Shown: piece after piece, positions 6,971 through 12,063 of the stretch
How the letters are laid out: each line of letters opens with the position of its first letter
Position numbering within the stretch: position 1 is the stretch's first letter
DNA from: an uncultured Oscillospiraceae bacterium
GTDB taxonomy: Bacteria > Bacillota > Clostridia > Oscillospirales > Oscillospiraceae
DNA length: 12,063 bases
Direction of reading: 5' to 3'
NCBI GenBank assembly: GCA_937915075.1
Contig: CALDMA010000304.1
Location: forward strand, 1-12,063
Notes under the pieces: model-generated
Told to the model about the DNA's origin: nothing
The model's database searches: none
The model's input: only the letters and a program-made list of their open reading frames with translations
Program-made: the position numbers and the translations under genes

Positions 6971-7915
6971 ATGACTCCCTTTATGGAATGGAATCTGAAC
7001 TGCCTGCGCGCCATCGCCGCGCTGCGCACCCCGCTGCTCGACACGCTCATGCAGGGCGTGACGGAGCTCGGCGGCGAGACGCTGTTCATGCTCTTTATGC
7101 TGGTGATCTTCTGGTGCGTGGACAAAAATAAGGGCTATTTTCTCATGCTCCTGTGCTTCACCGGCACGGCGGTCAACCAGGTGCTCAAGATCACGTTCTG
7201 CATCCCGCGGCCCTGGGTGCTCGACCCCTCGTTTGTGATCGTCGAGTCCGCCCGCGCGGGCGCGACGGGCTTCTCGTTCCCCTCGGGCCACACGCAGAAC
7301 GCCGTCGCCGCCTACGGCGGGATGTTCAGCATCACGAAAAAGCTCTGGGTGCGCGTGGTGTGCCTGGCGCTGGCGCTGCTCATTCCCTTTTCGCGGCTGT
7401 ATCTCGGCGTTCACACGCCGCTCGACGTCGGCGTGTCGTTCGTGATCGGCTGGCTGCTGGTGCTGGCGTTCTATCCTCTGCTCGAGGAGATCGGCCACCG
7501 CGGCGAGGTGCTCGAGCGCATCTGGCTCATCCTGCTCGTACCGGCGGCGCTGTTCCTGCTCTATGCGCTTCGCGTCCGCGCGGGCGTGAGCGGCGACGCG
7601 GCCAATTTCGATCACGCGGTCAAAACGGCGTGGTCGATGCTCGGTCTCGTGCTCGGCGCGATCGTCTCGGTGTTCGCCGACCGGCACTACACACGCTTTG
7701 AAACGGAGGCCGTGTGGTGGGCGCAGCTTTTGAAGGTCGTGCTCGGCCTCGCGCTGACGCTGGCCGTGCGCGTTGCTCTCAAGGCGCCGCTGACGGCGGC
7801 CTTCGGCGCGAACAGCGTCGGCGACGGCATCCGTTATTTCGCCGTGGTGCTCATGGCGGGCACGCTCTGGCCGATGACCTTCGGCTGGTTCAACCTGATG
7901 GGTCGAAAAAAGTGA
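6971..7915 (+). CDS. PAP2-family membrane phosphatase
   Basis: This is an integral membrane protein of the PAP2 (phosphatidic acid phosphatase type 2 / BacA-like lipid phosphatase) superfamily, which removes phosphate from lipid phosphates or pyrophosphates. All three catalytic motifs are present: KITFCIPRP (73-81), PSGH (104-107) and SRLYLGVHTPLD (141-152). Hydrophobic segments at about 37-50, 56-70, 125-140, 153-170, 184-200, 222-236, 252-268 and 286-303 suggest multiple membrane passes, longer at the C-terminus than a minimal PAP2 protein. The start at 6971 is preceded by AAGGTGG. The frame extends to an ATG at 6929, but that lies at the predicted transcription start. The substrate (undecaprenyl pyrophosphate, phosphatidylglycerophosphate or other) cannot be read from sequence. 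Confidence 0.88.
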   Translation: MTPFMEWNLNCLRAIAALRTPLLDTLMQGVTELGGETLFMLFMLVIFWCVDKNKGYFLMLLCFTGTAVNQVLKITFCIPRPWVLDPSFVIVESARAGATGFSFPSGHTQNAVAAYGGMFSITKKLWVRVVCLALALLIPFSRLYLGVHTPLDVGVSFVIGWLLVLAFYPLLEEIGHRGEVLERIWLILLVPAALFLLYALRVRAGVSGDAANFDHAVKTAWSMLGLVLGAIVSVFADRHYTRFETEAVWWAQLLKVVLGLALTLAVRVALKAPLTAAFGANSVGDGIRYFAVVLMAGTLWPMTFGWFNLMGRKK

Positions 7916-7944
7916 TTTACAGCCGAAGTAAGACGTGCTATACT
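7916..7944 (+). promoter_or_regulatory. Promoter of the PspC-domain gene
   Basis: TTTACA (7916-7921) directly follows the PAP2 stop codon. It is 17 bp from TATACT (7939-7944), which has an upstream TGC giving an extended -10. The gene may thus be expressed apart from the PAP2 gene. No terminator separates them. Confidence 0.7.
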
Positions 7945-7979
7945 TTACCCTGCAAGAAAGAAGAAAGGAGACTTTTTTC

Positions 7980-8249
7980 GTGAAAAAGAAGCTCTACCGT
8001 TCCAAAACGGATAAAAAGCTCTGCGGCGTCTGCGCCGGCGTGGCGGAATATTTCGGCATCGACCCCACCATCGTGCGCGTGATCTGGGCGCTGCTGGCGT
8101 TCTTTTACGGCACGAGCATCCTGCTCTATGTCATCATGGCCCTTGTCGTGCCGGAGCAGCCTGCCGGCGGCGGCGTGATCGACGTGGAGAGCGAGGTCCG
8201 CGAGCCGGGCGAGAAGAAGGAAAAATACAGGGGTCCCGAGATCGACTGA
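7980..8249 (+). CDS. Small PspC-domain membrane protein
   Basis: This 89-residue protein is mostly a PspC domain. It has KKLYRSKTDKKLCGVCAGVA, then AEYFGIDPTIVRVIWALLA, followed by a hydrophobic segment FFYGTSILLYVIMALVVP (about 41-58) and a charged tail rich in Glu and Lys. PspC domains occur in phage-shock and cell-envelope stress systems; small stand-alone ones are common in Clostridia and of unknown exact role. A GTG start at 7980 is chosen because AGGAGA stands 8 bases before it; the frame runs upstream to an ATG at 7935 that lies inside the -10 region. The next gene begins 68 bp downstream with no clear terminator between, only a short GCCGCC/GGCGGC repeat. Confidence 0.88.
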   Translation: MKKKLYRSKTDKKLCGVCAGVAEYFGIDPTIVRVIWALLAFFYGTSILLYVIMALVVPEQPAGGGVIDVESEVREPGEKKEKYRGPEID

Positions 8250-8317
8250 GCGGGACGTCCCCAAAAACCGGCCGCCGAGGCGGCTACTACAGGAAGAAAC
8301 AGGAAGGAAGAACCACT

Positions 8318-8878
8318 ATGATGACCTATCCCATGCACGTTGCGGGCCTTGTCCGCGACCTCCCCATCTGCAAGGTAACGGAGGACTTCTACATCGGCGC
8401 CTTCATCATGTTCGGCGACGCCGAGCTGACCGTCGCCTGCGCCCGCGACCTCCTCAAGCTGGCGGAGGAGCTGGACTACGATTATCTGCTCACTGCCGAG
8501 GCCAAGTCCATTCCCCTCATTCACGAGATGGCACGCCAGAGCGGCGCGGAGAAGTATTTCATCGCGCGCAAGGGCCCCAAGGTCTATATGCCCGACCCCA
8601 TCTCCGTGGAGGACCGCTCCATCACCACGCTCGGCGTACAGCAGCTCTTCCTCGGCCGCGACGACGCCGACCTCATCAAGGGTAAGAAAATTCTGATCGT
8701 GGACGACGTCATCTCCACCGGCGGCAGCCTGCACGCGATGGAGACGCTGGTCGCCAAGGCGGGCGGCACGGTCGCCGGACGCATGGCCGTCCTCGCCGAG
8801 GGCGACGCCAAGAACCGCGACGACATCAAGTTCCTCGCGCCGCTGCCGACCTTCAAGGCCGACGGCAGCGTCCGCTGA
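8318..8878 (+). CDS. Purine-type phosphoribosyltransferase (adenine PRT-like)
   Basis: This cytoplasmic type I phosphoribosyltransferase transfers the ribose-phosphate of PRPP to a base. Its PRPP-binding loop is ILIVDDVISTGGSL (125-138), preceded by the substrate-side segments LLTAEAKSIPLIHEMAR (57-73) and YFIARKGPKVYM (80-91). The overall pattern resembles clostridial proteins annotated as adenine or xanthine phosphoribosyltransferase. The base is not certain, so no symbol is given. At 186 residues it is full length. AGGAAGGAAG lies 7 bases before the ATG; a second ATG follows at once. It is the last gene before a strong terminator. Together with ade elsewhere in the window it points to purine salvage. 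Confidence 0.85.
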   Translation: MMTYPMHVAGLVRDLPICKVTEDFYIGAFIMFGDAELTVACARDLLKLAEELDYDYLLTAEAKSIPLIHEMARQSGAEKYFIARKGPKVYMPDPISVEDRSITTLGVQQLFLGRDDADLIKGKKILIVDDVISTGGSLHAMETLVAKAGGTVAGRMAVLAEGDAKNRDDIKFLAPLPTFKADGSVR

Positions 8879-8898
8879 GCGCACAGCCAAACAGAGCA

Positions 8899-8934
8899 GG
8901 AGCGCCGCTCATTCGAGCGGCGCTCCTTTTATTT
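8899..8934 (+). terminator. Strong intrinsic terminator
   Basis: A perfect 12-bp stem, GGAGCGCCGCTC with GAGCGGCGCTCC, encloses the tetraloop ATTC and is followed by TTTTATTT. It ends the PAP2-PspC-phosphoribosyltransferase cluster and stands between it and the convergent Rrf2 gene. Confidence 0.95.
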
Positions 8935-8967
8935 ACTGTATTGCTCTCCGGCAGACTTCGCCGCGGC

Positions 8968-9393
8968 TCAGATGCCGCAGCCGTTCCCGCCGCCCTCGGC
9001 CAGCAGGTCGGCAAGCGAGACGCTGTCGAGATAGTCGTTGATGAGCGTGTCGAGCTTTTCCCACACGGGCAGCGAAAGGCACTTGTCCGCACGCGGGCAG
9101 GTGTTCTCCCCCTCCAGGCAGGAAACGGGCGCGAGCGAGCCCTCCGTCAGCCGGACGATCTCGCCGACCGAATAATCCTTCAGCTCCCGGCTGAGGCGGT
9201 AGCCGCCGCCCTTGCCGCGCTGGCCCTCGACCAGTCCCGCACGCGCAAGCACGGCGATGATACTCTCTAAATATTTTTCGGAAATGCCCTGCCGCTGCGC
9301 GATCACCGGCAGCGGCATACACTCTCCCGGCTCGCCCTGCGCCAGCTCCAGCATGACGCGCAGCGCGTAACGGCCCTTGGTGGAAATGAGCAT
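8968..9393 (-). CDS. Rrf2/IscR-family transcriptional regulator with three cysteines
   Basis: This 141-residue DNA-binding protein has the Rrf2 winged-helix start MLISTKGRYALRVMLELA. Recognition-helix residues follow at about 28-50 (PVIAQRQGISEKYLESIIA), and the wing at 58-66 contains QRGKGGGYRL. Cysteines at 92, 99 and 105 (C-x6-C-x5-C) sit where IscR (about 92, 98, 104) binds a [2Fe-2S] cluster, so a cluster-sensing or redox role is plausible. No isc/suf genes are adjacent, so the target is unknown. It has its own promoter, and an inverted repeat over that -10 suggests self-control (see findings). It lies back to back with rimM. The tail GGGNGCGI adds a fourth cysteine. Confidence 0.92.
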   Translation of the reverse strand: MLISTKGRYALRVMLELAQGEPGECMPLPVIAQRQGISEKYLESIIAVLARAGLVEGQRGKGGGYRLSRELKDYSVGEIVRLTEGSLAPVSCLEGENTCPRADKCLSLPVWEKLDTLINDYLDSVSLADLLAEGGGNGCGI

Positions 9394-9431
9394 AGCAAGA
9401 CTTCCTTTCCTCTCACGCTTTCTTTGCTACC

Positions 9432-9461
9432 GTTATAGCACAAATGCCGCCGCCGCGTCAA
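9432..9461 (-). promoter_or_regulatory. Promoter of the Rrf2-family gene
   Basis: On the minus strand TTGACG (9456-9461) and TATAAC (9432-9437) are spaced 18 bp apart, with TGC just before the -10. An inverted repeat TGCTA-N6-TAGCA (9425-9440) covers the -10 and is a candidate operator. The divergent rimM promoter starts about 20 bp away. Confidence 0.7.
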
Positions 9462-9481
9462 GCGCGGGATAAAATCCGCAC

Positions 9482-9510
9482 TTGCCCTTGCGCCGCTTTT
9501 CGGTTATACT
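9482..9510 (+). promoter_or_regulatory. Promoter of rimM-trmD
   Basis: TTGCCC (9482-9487) and TATACT (9505-9510) are separated by 17 bp. A strong AAGGAGG site follows at 9531-9537, 8 bases before the rimM ATG. The genes therefore do not depend on an upstream rpsP operon here. Confidence 0.7.
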
Positions 9511-9545
9511 GAAAAAAATATGTCAAACGCAAGGAGGTCCCCGCC

Positions 9546-10091
9546 ATGGGTATCTTTTCCAAGGGTAAGCCCGCCAGGTCCGAGGCGCCCGAATTCATCG
9601 AGGTCGGCCAGATCGTCAACACGCACGGCGTGAAGGGCGACGTGAAGGTGCAGCCGTGGGACGTGACGCCCACACAGCTCGCCGGCTTCAAGGCCCTCTA
9701 TATGGACGGCACGCAGTTCCGCCCCACCGACCGCCGCATACAGGGCGACATGGTGCTCATGCACTTCCCCGGCTGGGATGATATGACCGCCGCGGAAACG
9801 CTGAAAACCAAGATCCTCTCCATCAAGCGCAGCGAGGTGCAGCTCAAAAAGGGAGAATTTCTTGATGCCGAGCTCATCGGGATGCAGGTCTATGAGGACT
9901 TCATCCACCGCTATGTCGGCGTCGTCGAGGAGGTCCTCACCTACCCCGCGCACAAGCTCTACAAGGTCCGCGGACCGGAGAAGTGCTACCTGATCCCCGC
10001 CGTGCAGGATATTTTCATTGTGGACATCGACGCGGAAAAGCGTGAAATTTACGTCAAGATGATCGAGGGGCTGGAAACCAATGCGGATTGA
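9546..10091 (+). CDS. rimM: Ribosome maturation factor RimM
   Basis: RimM binds the 30S subunit through S19 and helps mature the 16S 3' domain. The 181 residues fit the family. The N-terminal RimM barrel holds FIEVGQIVNTHGVKGDVKVQ (17-36), and a PRC-barrel-like C-terminal part contains LIGMQVYED, VGVVEEVL and YLIPAVQDIFIVDID. The latter corresponds to the conserved LIPFV-type segment of other RimM proteins. The start is fixed by AAGGAGG 8 bases upstream. The end overlaps the trmD start by 11 bp, indicating translational coupling. rpsP, often upstream in other bacteria, is not next to it; a divergent Rrf2 gene is. Confidence 0.96.
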   Translation: MGIFSKGKPARSEAPEFIEVGQIVNTHGVKGDVKVQPWDVTPTQLAGFKALYMDGTQFRPTDRRIQGDMVLMHFPGWDDMTAAETLKTKILSIKRSEVQLKKGEFLDAELIGMQVYEDFIHRYVGVVEEVLTYPAHKLYKVRGPEKCYLIPAVQDIFIVDIDAEKREIYVKMIEGLETNAD

Positions 10092-10875
10092 CATTCTCAC
10101 CCTCTTCCCCGACGCGGTGGACGCGATGATGCACGCGAGCATCCTCGGCCGCGCGCAGGAGCGGGGCTATATCGTCATCAAGACCCACCAGATCCGCAGC
10201 TTCACCACGAATAAGCAGATGCAGGTGGACGACTACCCCTACGGCGGCGGACGCGGCGCGGTGATGCAGGCCGACCCCCTCTACCGCTGCTGGGCGCACG
10301 TGTGCGAGGAGGCCGGCTCAAGAGGCCATACCATCTATCTCTCCCCCTGCGGGCGCACCTTCACGCAGAGCGTCGCGCGCGAGCTGAAGGAGACCTATGA
10401 CCACCTCATTCTCGTCTGCGGACACTATGAGGGCATCGACCAGCGCTTCATCGACGTGTGCGTGGACGAGGAGATCAGCATGGGCGATTTCGTCGTCACC
10501 GGCGGCGAGATCCCCGCGATGGCGCTCGCGGATGCCGTGTGCCGCATGGTGCCGGGCGTCCTGCCGGACGAGGAGTGCTTCACGGAGGAATCGCACTGGA
10601 ACGGTCTTTTGGAGTATCCCCAGTATTCCCGCCCCGACGAATGGCACGGACGCAGGGTGCCGGACGTACTGCTCTCCGGCCACCACGGCAACGTAGAAAA
10701 ATGGCGGCGCAAGCAGAGCTATATCCGCACGATGCTGCGCCGTCCCGACCTTTGGGCGCAATTCGACGAGAGCGTGTGCAAAACCAAGGGCGAGCGCAGG
10801 CTGCTCGCCGAGGCCAAGGCCGAGGCGGAAGCGCTGCGCGCCGGCGTGGAGTCTTGTCCCTCCGAAGAGAAATAA
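10081..10875 (+). CDS. trmD: tRNA (guanine-N1-)-methyltransferase TrmD
   Basis: TrmD makes m1G at position 37 of tRNAs with G36-G37, such as certain Leu, Pro and Arg tRNAs, using S-adenosylmethionine, and so prevents frameshifting. The 264 residues carry MRIDILTLFPD, YGGGRGAVM (54-62), the trefoil-knot SAM-site segments YLSPCGRTF (86-94) and CGHYEGIDQR (113-122), MGDFVVTGGEIPAM (134-147), and the C-terminal part with GLLEYPQYSRP and VPDVLLSGHHGNVEKWR. Where E. coli-type enzymes have DSF before the GLL segment, this one has ESH. I believe this is common in Clostridia, but the catalytic role of that acidic residue should be checked by alignment. No rplS follows; mobile-element debris begins about 30 bp after the stop. 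Confidence 0.97.
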   Translation: MRIDILTLFPDAVDAMMHASILGRAQERGYIVIKTHQIRSFTTNKQMQVDDYPYGGGRGAVMQADPLYRCWAHVCEEAGSRGHTIYLSPCGRTFTQSVARELKETYDHLILVCGHYEGIDQRFIDVCVDEEISMGDFVVTGGEIPAMALADAVCRMVPGVLPDEECFTEESHWNGLLEYPQYSRPDEWHGRRVPDVLLSGHHGNVEKWRRKQSYIRTMLRRPDLWAQFDESVCKTKGERRLLAEAKAEAEALRAGVESCPSEEK

Positions 10876-10907
10876 TCGAAAATGCGTCCCCGTACCGGCC
10901 CGGTTGA

Positions 10908-11118
10908 CAAAGTACCGCAATAGCGATCGAAGAAGGCCTGATGCCACAGCAGCACTTTCTGCGGAAACCGGAGGCAGCGTTGGACTCATCCTTTGTGTAC
11001 GATGAGACATCCAAGCTTTACAGCCGAAAGTTCGGCCGCCCGCCCATTGATCCGGTGGTCATCGTAAAATATCTGCCGGTGGGTTTCCTGTACGGCATTC
11101 CGTCAGAGCGGCAGGGCG
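10908..11118 (+). pseudogene. IS1182-type transposase, N-terminal fragment
   Basis: The frame open from about 10908 encodes AIAIEEGLMPQQHFLRK and continues to GRPPIDPVVIVKYLPVGF and LYGIPSERQ. This is the N-terminal region (DUF772-type) of IS1182-family transposases, which elsewhere continues for some 400 residues with the DDE catalytic domain. Here a stop lies just before the frame at 10905-10907 and similarity ends near the SERQ codons, so both ends are missing. An ATG at 10941 could be read but the product would be dead. It lies in the same orientation as trmD. At about 11112-11118 it changes abruptly into the tail of another gene in a different frame. Confidence 0.8.
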
Positions 11119-11253
11119 GACAGCGCACTTTCGCAAATCATTCTCGATAATACCGGCGCCGCCGAACAGATTCCCAAGAACGCGCGGGGCCGCTTCATCA
11201 CCGGGAACGGCATAGTGTTTCAAGGCTACCTGTTCGACGAGGGACAGCTATAA
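11112..11253 (+). pseudogene. C-terminal fragment of an FtsK/TcpA-like conjugative translocase
   Basis: In a frame different from the transposase, about 45 codons encode ADSALSQIILDNTGAAEQIP, then KNARGRFI and FQGYLFDEGQL before TAA. The pattern (a DS..I.LD..GA..-IP..ARGRF block and a final QGYLFDE) resembles the extreme C-terminus of FtsK/SpoIIIE-type ATPases of clostridial integrative conjugative elements. The rest of that gene is absent. An intact small ICE-type ORF follows 12 bp later, which supports this reading. The identification comes from memory of the family and is moderately sure. Confidence 0.55.
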
Positions 11254-11265
11254 TAGGGTGATACT

Positions 11266-11442
11266 ATGCCGCGCAGAAAGAAGCCCAATGATTACGGCAC
11301 AGGGATTCCCTATCATGAGGTAGAGGCCCTTGCCCGTGTCCTGCTCCCGGAGATACAAGCGTTCTTTGAGAGCGAGGATGGGCAGCGGGAATACGCCGCG
11401 TGGAAAGCAAAGCAGCAGGCTAAACAAGAGGACAAGGTATAA
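11266..11442 (+). CDS. Small ICE-associated protein, 58 residues
   Basis: An ATG-started frame of 58 codons encodes a charged, soluble peptide beginning MPRRKKPNDYGTGIPYHEVE. It then has LARVLLPEIQAFFESEDGQ and ends in a Lys/Gln-rich helix (WKAKQQAKQEDKV). Small proteins with an IPY...LA..LLP-I-AFFESE-GQRE pattern are, as I recall, encoded in conjugative elements of Firmicutes near the FtsK-type gene; their function is unknown. There is no strong Shine-Dalgarno, only GGGTGA 5 bases before the ATG. The upstream translocase is truncated and no other transfer genes are present, so this is probably an orphan relic even though its frame is intact. A terminator follows within 5 bp. Confidence 0.65.
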   Translation: MPRRKKPNDYGTGIPYHEVEALARVLLPEIQAFFESEDGQREYAAWKAKQQAKQEDKV

Positions 11443-11446
11443 CAAA

Positions 11447-11486
11447 GGCGGGAACATCTTAACCGATGCTCCCGCCCGCTTTATCT
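11447..11486 (+). terminator. Probable intrinsic terminator after the ICE relic
   Basis: GGCGGGA (11447-11453) pairs with TCCCGCC (11470-11476). The stem extends inward by ACAT/ATGC-like pairs and is followed by GCTTTATCTT. It closes the plus-strand relic unit and faces the convergent membrane-protein gene. Confidence 0.6.
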
Positions 11487-11528
11487 TATAGCAATATAGA
11501 TTCTCAATCAGCAGAGCATTATCATTTG

Positions 11529-11825
11529 TCATTGTTTCCGCCCTTTGCACCGATTTTTCCACATCAAAACCATGATAACCACATAAACGGCAACAATACA
11601 TCCAATAAAGATTGTAAAAAACACCTTATCTCCATTGGAAACTTCGCTTATGAGCACATCATAAACGCCGTATAGCAGGAAAGCACAATAGATTATGATA
11701 AGCCCACTTGCTACTATTGCGCAAGGCAATTCAATTCGTTTGAAAAATCGAGGAAATCTCTTTTCGAGTAGTTTATTAACAACTACAATAATAATGATTA
11801 AAAAAATTGACCATTTCCAATCCAT
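11529..11825 (-). CDS. Small AT-rich membrane protein of unknown function
   Basis: I do not recognise a family. The 98 residues form three likely membrane segments: about 5-18 (WSIFLIIIIVVVNK), 34-54 (PCAIVASGLIIIYCAFLLYGV) and 69-88 (FFTIFIGCIVAVYVVIMVLM). A basic stretch LLEKRFPRFFKRIE lies between the first two, and a basic tail MWKNRCKGRKQ would be cytoplasmic by the positive-inside rule. AAGGAG stands 10 bases before the ATG. Base composition is clearly more AT-rich than the core genes, suggesting acquisition by transfer, perhaps with the neighbouring element relic. It is convergent with the relic ORFs and has no partner gene in the window. The coding call rests on a good ribosome site and a sensible hydrophobic pattern. 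Confidence 0.7.
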   Translation of the reverse strand: MDWKWSIFLIIIIVVVNKLLEKRFPRFFKRIELPCAIVASGLIIIYCAFLLYGVYDVLISEVSNGDKVFFTIFIGCIVAVYVVIMVLMWKNRCKGRKQ

Positions 11826-11904
11826 AATGGCTACACTCCTTTCAACTTCAGTTTACTGAATTGCCTTATCCGCTTAAAGCATACCATGTATATCTTGCAA
11901 TTTG

Positions 11905-11932
11905 ATTATACAGTATAATTAGAAAAACACAA
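11905..11932 (-). promoter_or_regulatory. Candidate promoter of the small membrane-protein gene
   Basis: On the minus strand a consensus TATAAT (11905-11910) lies 16 bp from a weak -35, TTGTGT (11927-11932), which overlaps the arm and T-tract of the hairpin at 11922-11958. A second -10-like TATACT is at 11912-11917. The leader would be about 70 nt and holds the inverted repeat TTCAGT-TT-ACTGAA (11847-11860). Confidence 0.4.
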
Positions 11933-11958
11933 GGGCGAGATCATCAACCCGCCCTTGT
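11922..11958 (-). terminator. Intrinsic terminator, second hairpin after the tRNA
   Basis: ACAAGGGCG (11929-11937) pairs perfectly with CGCCCTTGT (11950-11958). On the minus strand the stem is followed by GTTTTTC. With the hairpin at 11984-12035 it forms a tandem pair downstream of the tRNA at the window edge. Confidence 0.7.
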
Positions 11959-11983
11959 CCATTAAAGCACGTTTTCAATAGAA

Positions 11984-12035
11984 ATGATAAATCCGAACAC
12001 ATTACCAATTTGGATAATGTAGTTCGGATTATCAT
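11984..12035 (-). terminator. Long hairpin after the edge tRNA, probable terminator
   Basis: Arms 11984-11998 and 12022-12035 pair over 14 bp with one bulged base. Inner bases ACATTACC pair with GG(A)TAATGT, giving a stem of more than 20 bp. It starts a few bases beyond the tRNA CCA end. The tail on the minus strand (ATTTATCATTTC) is T-rich but not a clean run. Confidence 0.65.
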
Positions 12036-12039
12036 TACT

Positions 12040-12063
12040 TGGTGCGAGTGGCGGGATTTGAAC
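12040..12063 (-). tRNA. 3' end of a tRNA, cut by the window edge
   Basis: On the minus strand the sequence ends with half of a T-arm (loop TTCAAAT, then CCCGC), the 3' acceptor strand CACTCGC, discriminator A and an encoded CCA. The 5' acceptor must read GCGAGTG, which lies outside the window. A GCG start with A discriminator would suit a leucine tRNA, but isotype and anticodon cannot be read. Confidence 0.85.

Noticed and set aside
6917..7687. A 256-codon minus-strand frame opposite the PAP2 gene
   Set aside because: It is an antisense shadow with an Arg/His/Glu-rich product, while the plus strand has all PAP2 motifs.
8126..8890. A 254-codon minus-strand frame opposite the PspC and phosphoribosyltransferase genes
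   Set aside because: It runs across two clear plus-strand genes and their spacer and has no recognisable domain.

Overview
The window reads as chromosome from a GC-rich member of the Clostridia, most like the Oscillospiraceae/Ruminococcaceae. This rests on strong AGGAGG-type ribosome binding sites, sigma-A-like promoters with 16-18 bp spacers, intrinsic terminators, a T-box leader in front of pheST, and protein sequences of clostridial flavour. The genus cannot be fixed from the sequence alone. Most of the window is ordinary core genome. The two ends are AT-rich and accessory in character.

Layout: (1) 1-770 holds a tRNA-Leu(UAG) gene on the minus strand with its terminator, and upstream of it two degenerate tandem copies of the 5' part of a tRNA-Leu. 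(2) 771-2701, minus strand: adenine deaminase with its own promoter and a hairpin after it. (3) 2741-6854, minus strand: the pheS-pheT operon for phenylalanyl-tRNA synthetase, behind a clear promoter and a T-box leader and closed by an intrinsic terminator. PheT is about 90 residues longer than usual and appears to carry a second, diverged copy of its tRNA-binding (EMAPII/OB) domain. (4) 6895-8934, plus strand, divergent from pheST: a PAP2-family membrane phosphatase, a small PspC-domain protein and a purine-type phosphoribosyltransferase, closed by a perfect terminator. (5) 8968-9461, minus strand: an Rrf2/IscR-like regulator with three cysteines, back to back with rimM-trmD (9482-10875, plus strand), which have their own promoter. 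(6) From about 10900 on, debris of mobile DNA: a 5' and 3' truncated IS1182-type transposase joined to the last part of what looks like an FtsK-type conjugative translocase, then an intact 58-codon ICE-type ORF and a terminator. Next comes an AT-rich minus-strand gene for a small membrane protein, two tandem hairpins, and the 3' end of another tRNA cut by the window edge.

The core genes share a theme of translation: tRNA-Leu, PheRS under tRNA-Phe-sensing T-box control, RimM for 30S maturation and TrmD for m1G37. TrmD's target class includes tRNA-Leu(UAG), which here has the expected G36-G37. Adenine deaminase and the phosphoribosyltransferase both belong to purine salvage but sit in separate transcription units. 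No CRISPR array, toxin-antitoxin pair, phage module or intact new defence system was seen. The items most worth a second look are the PheT domain duplication, the paired tRNA-Leu relics and the chimeric transposase/translocase scar after trmD.
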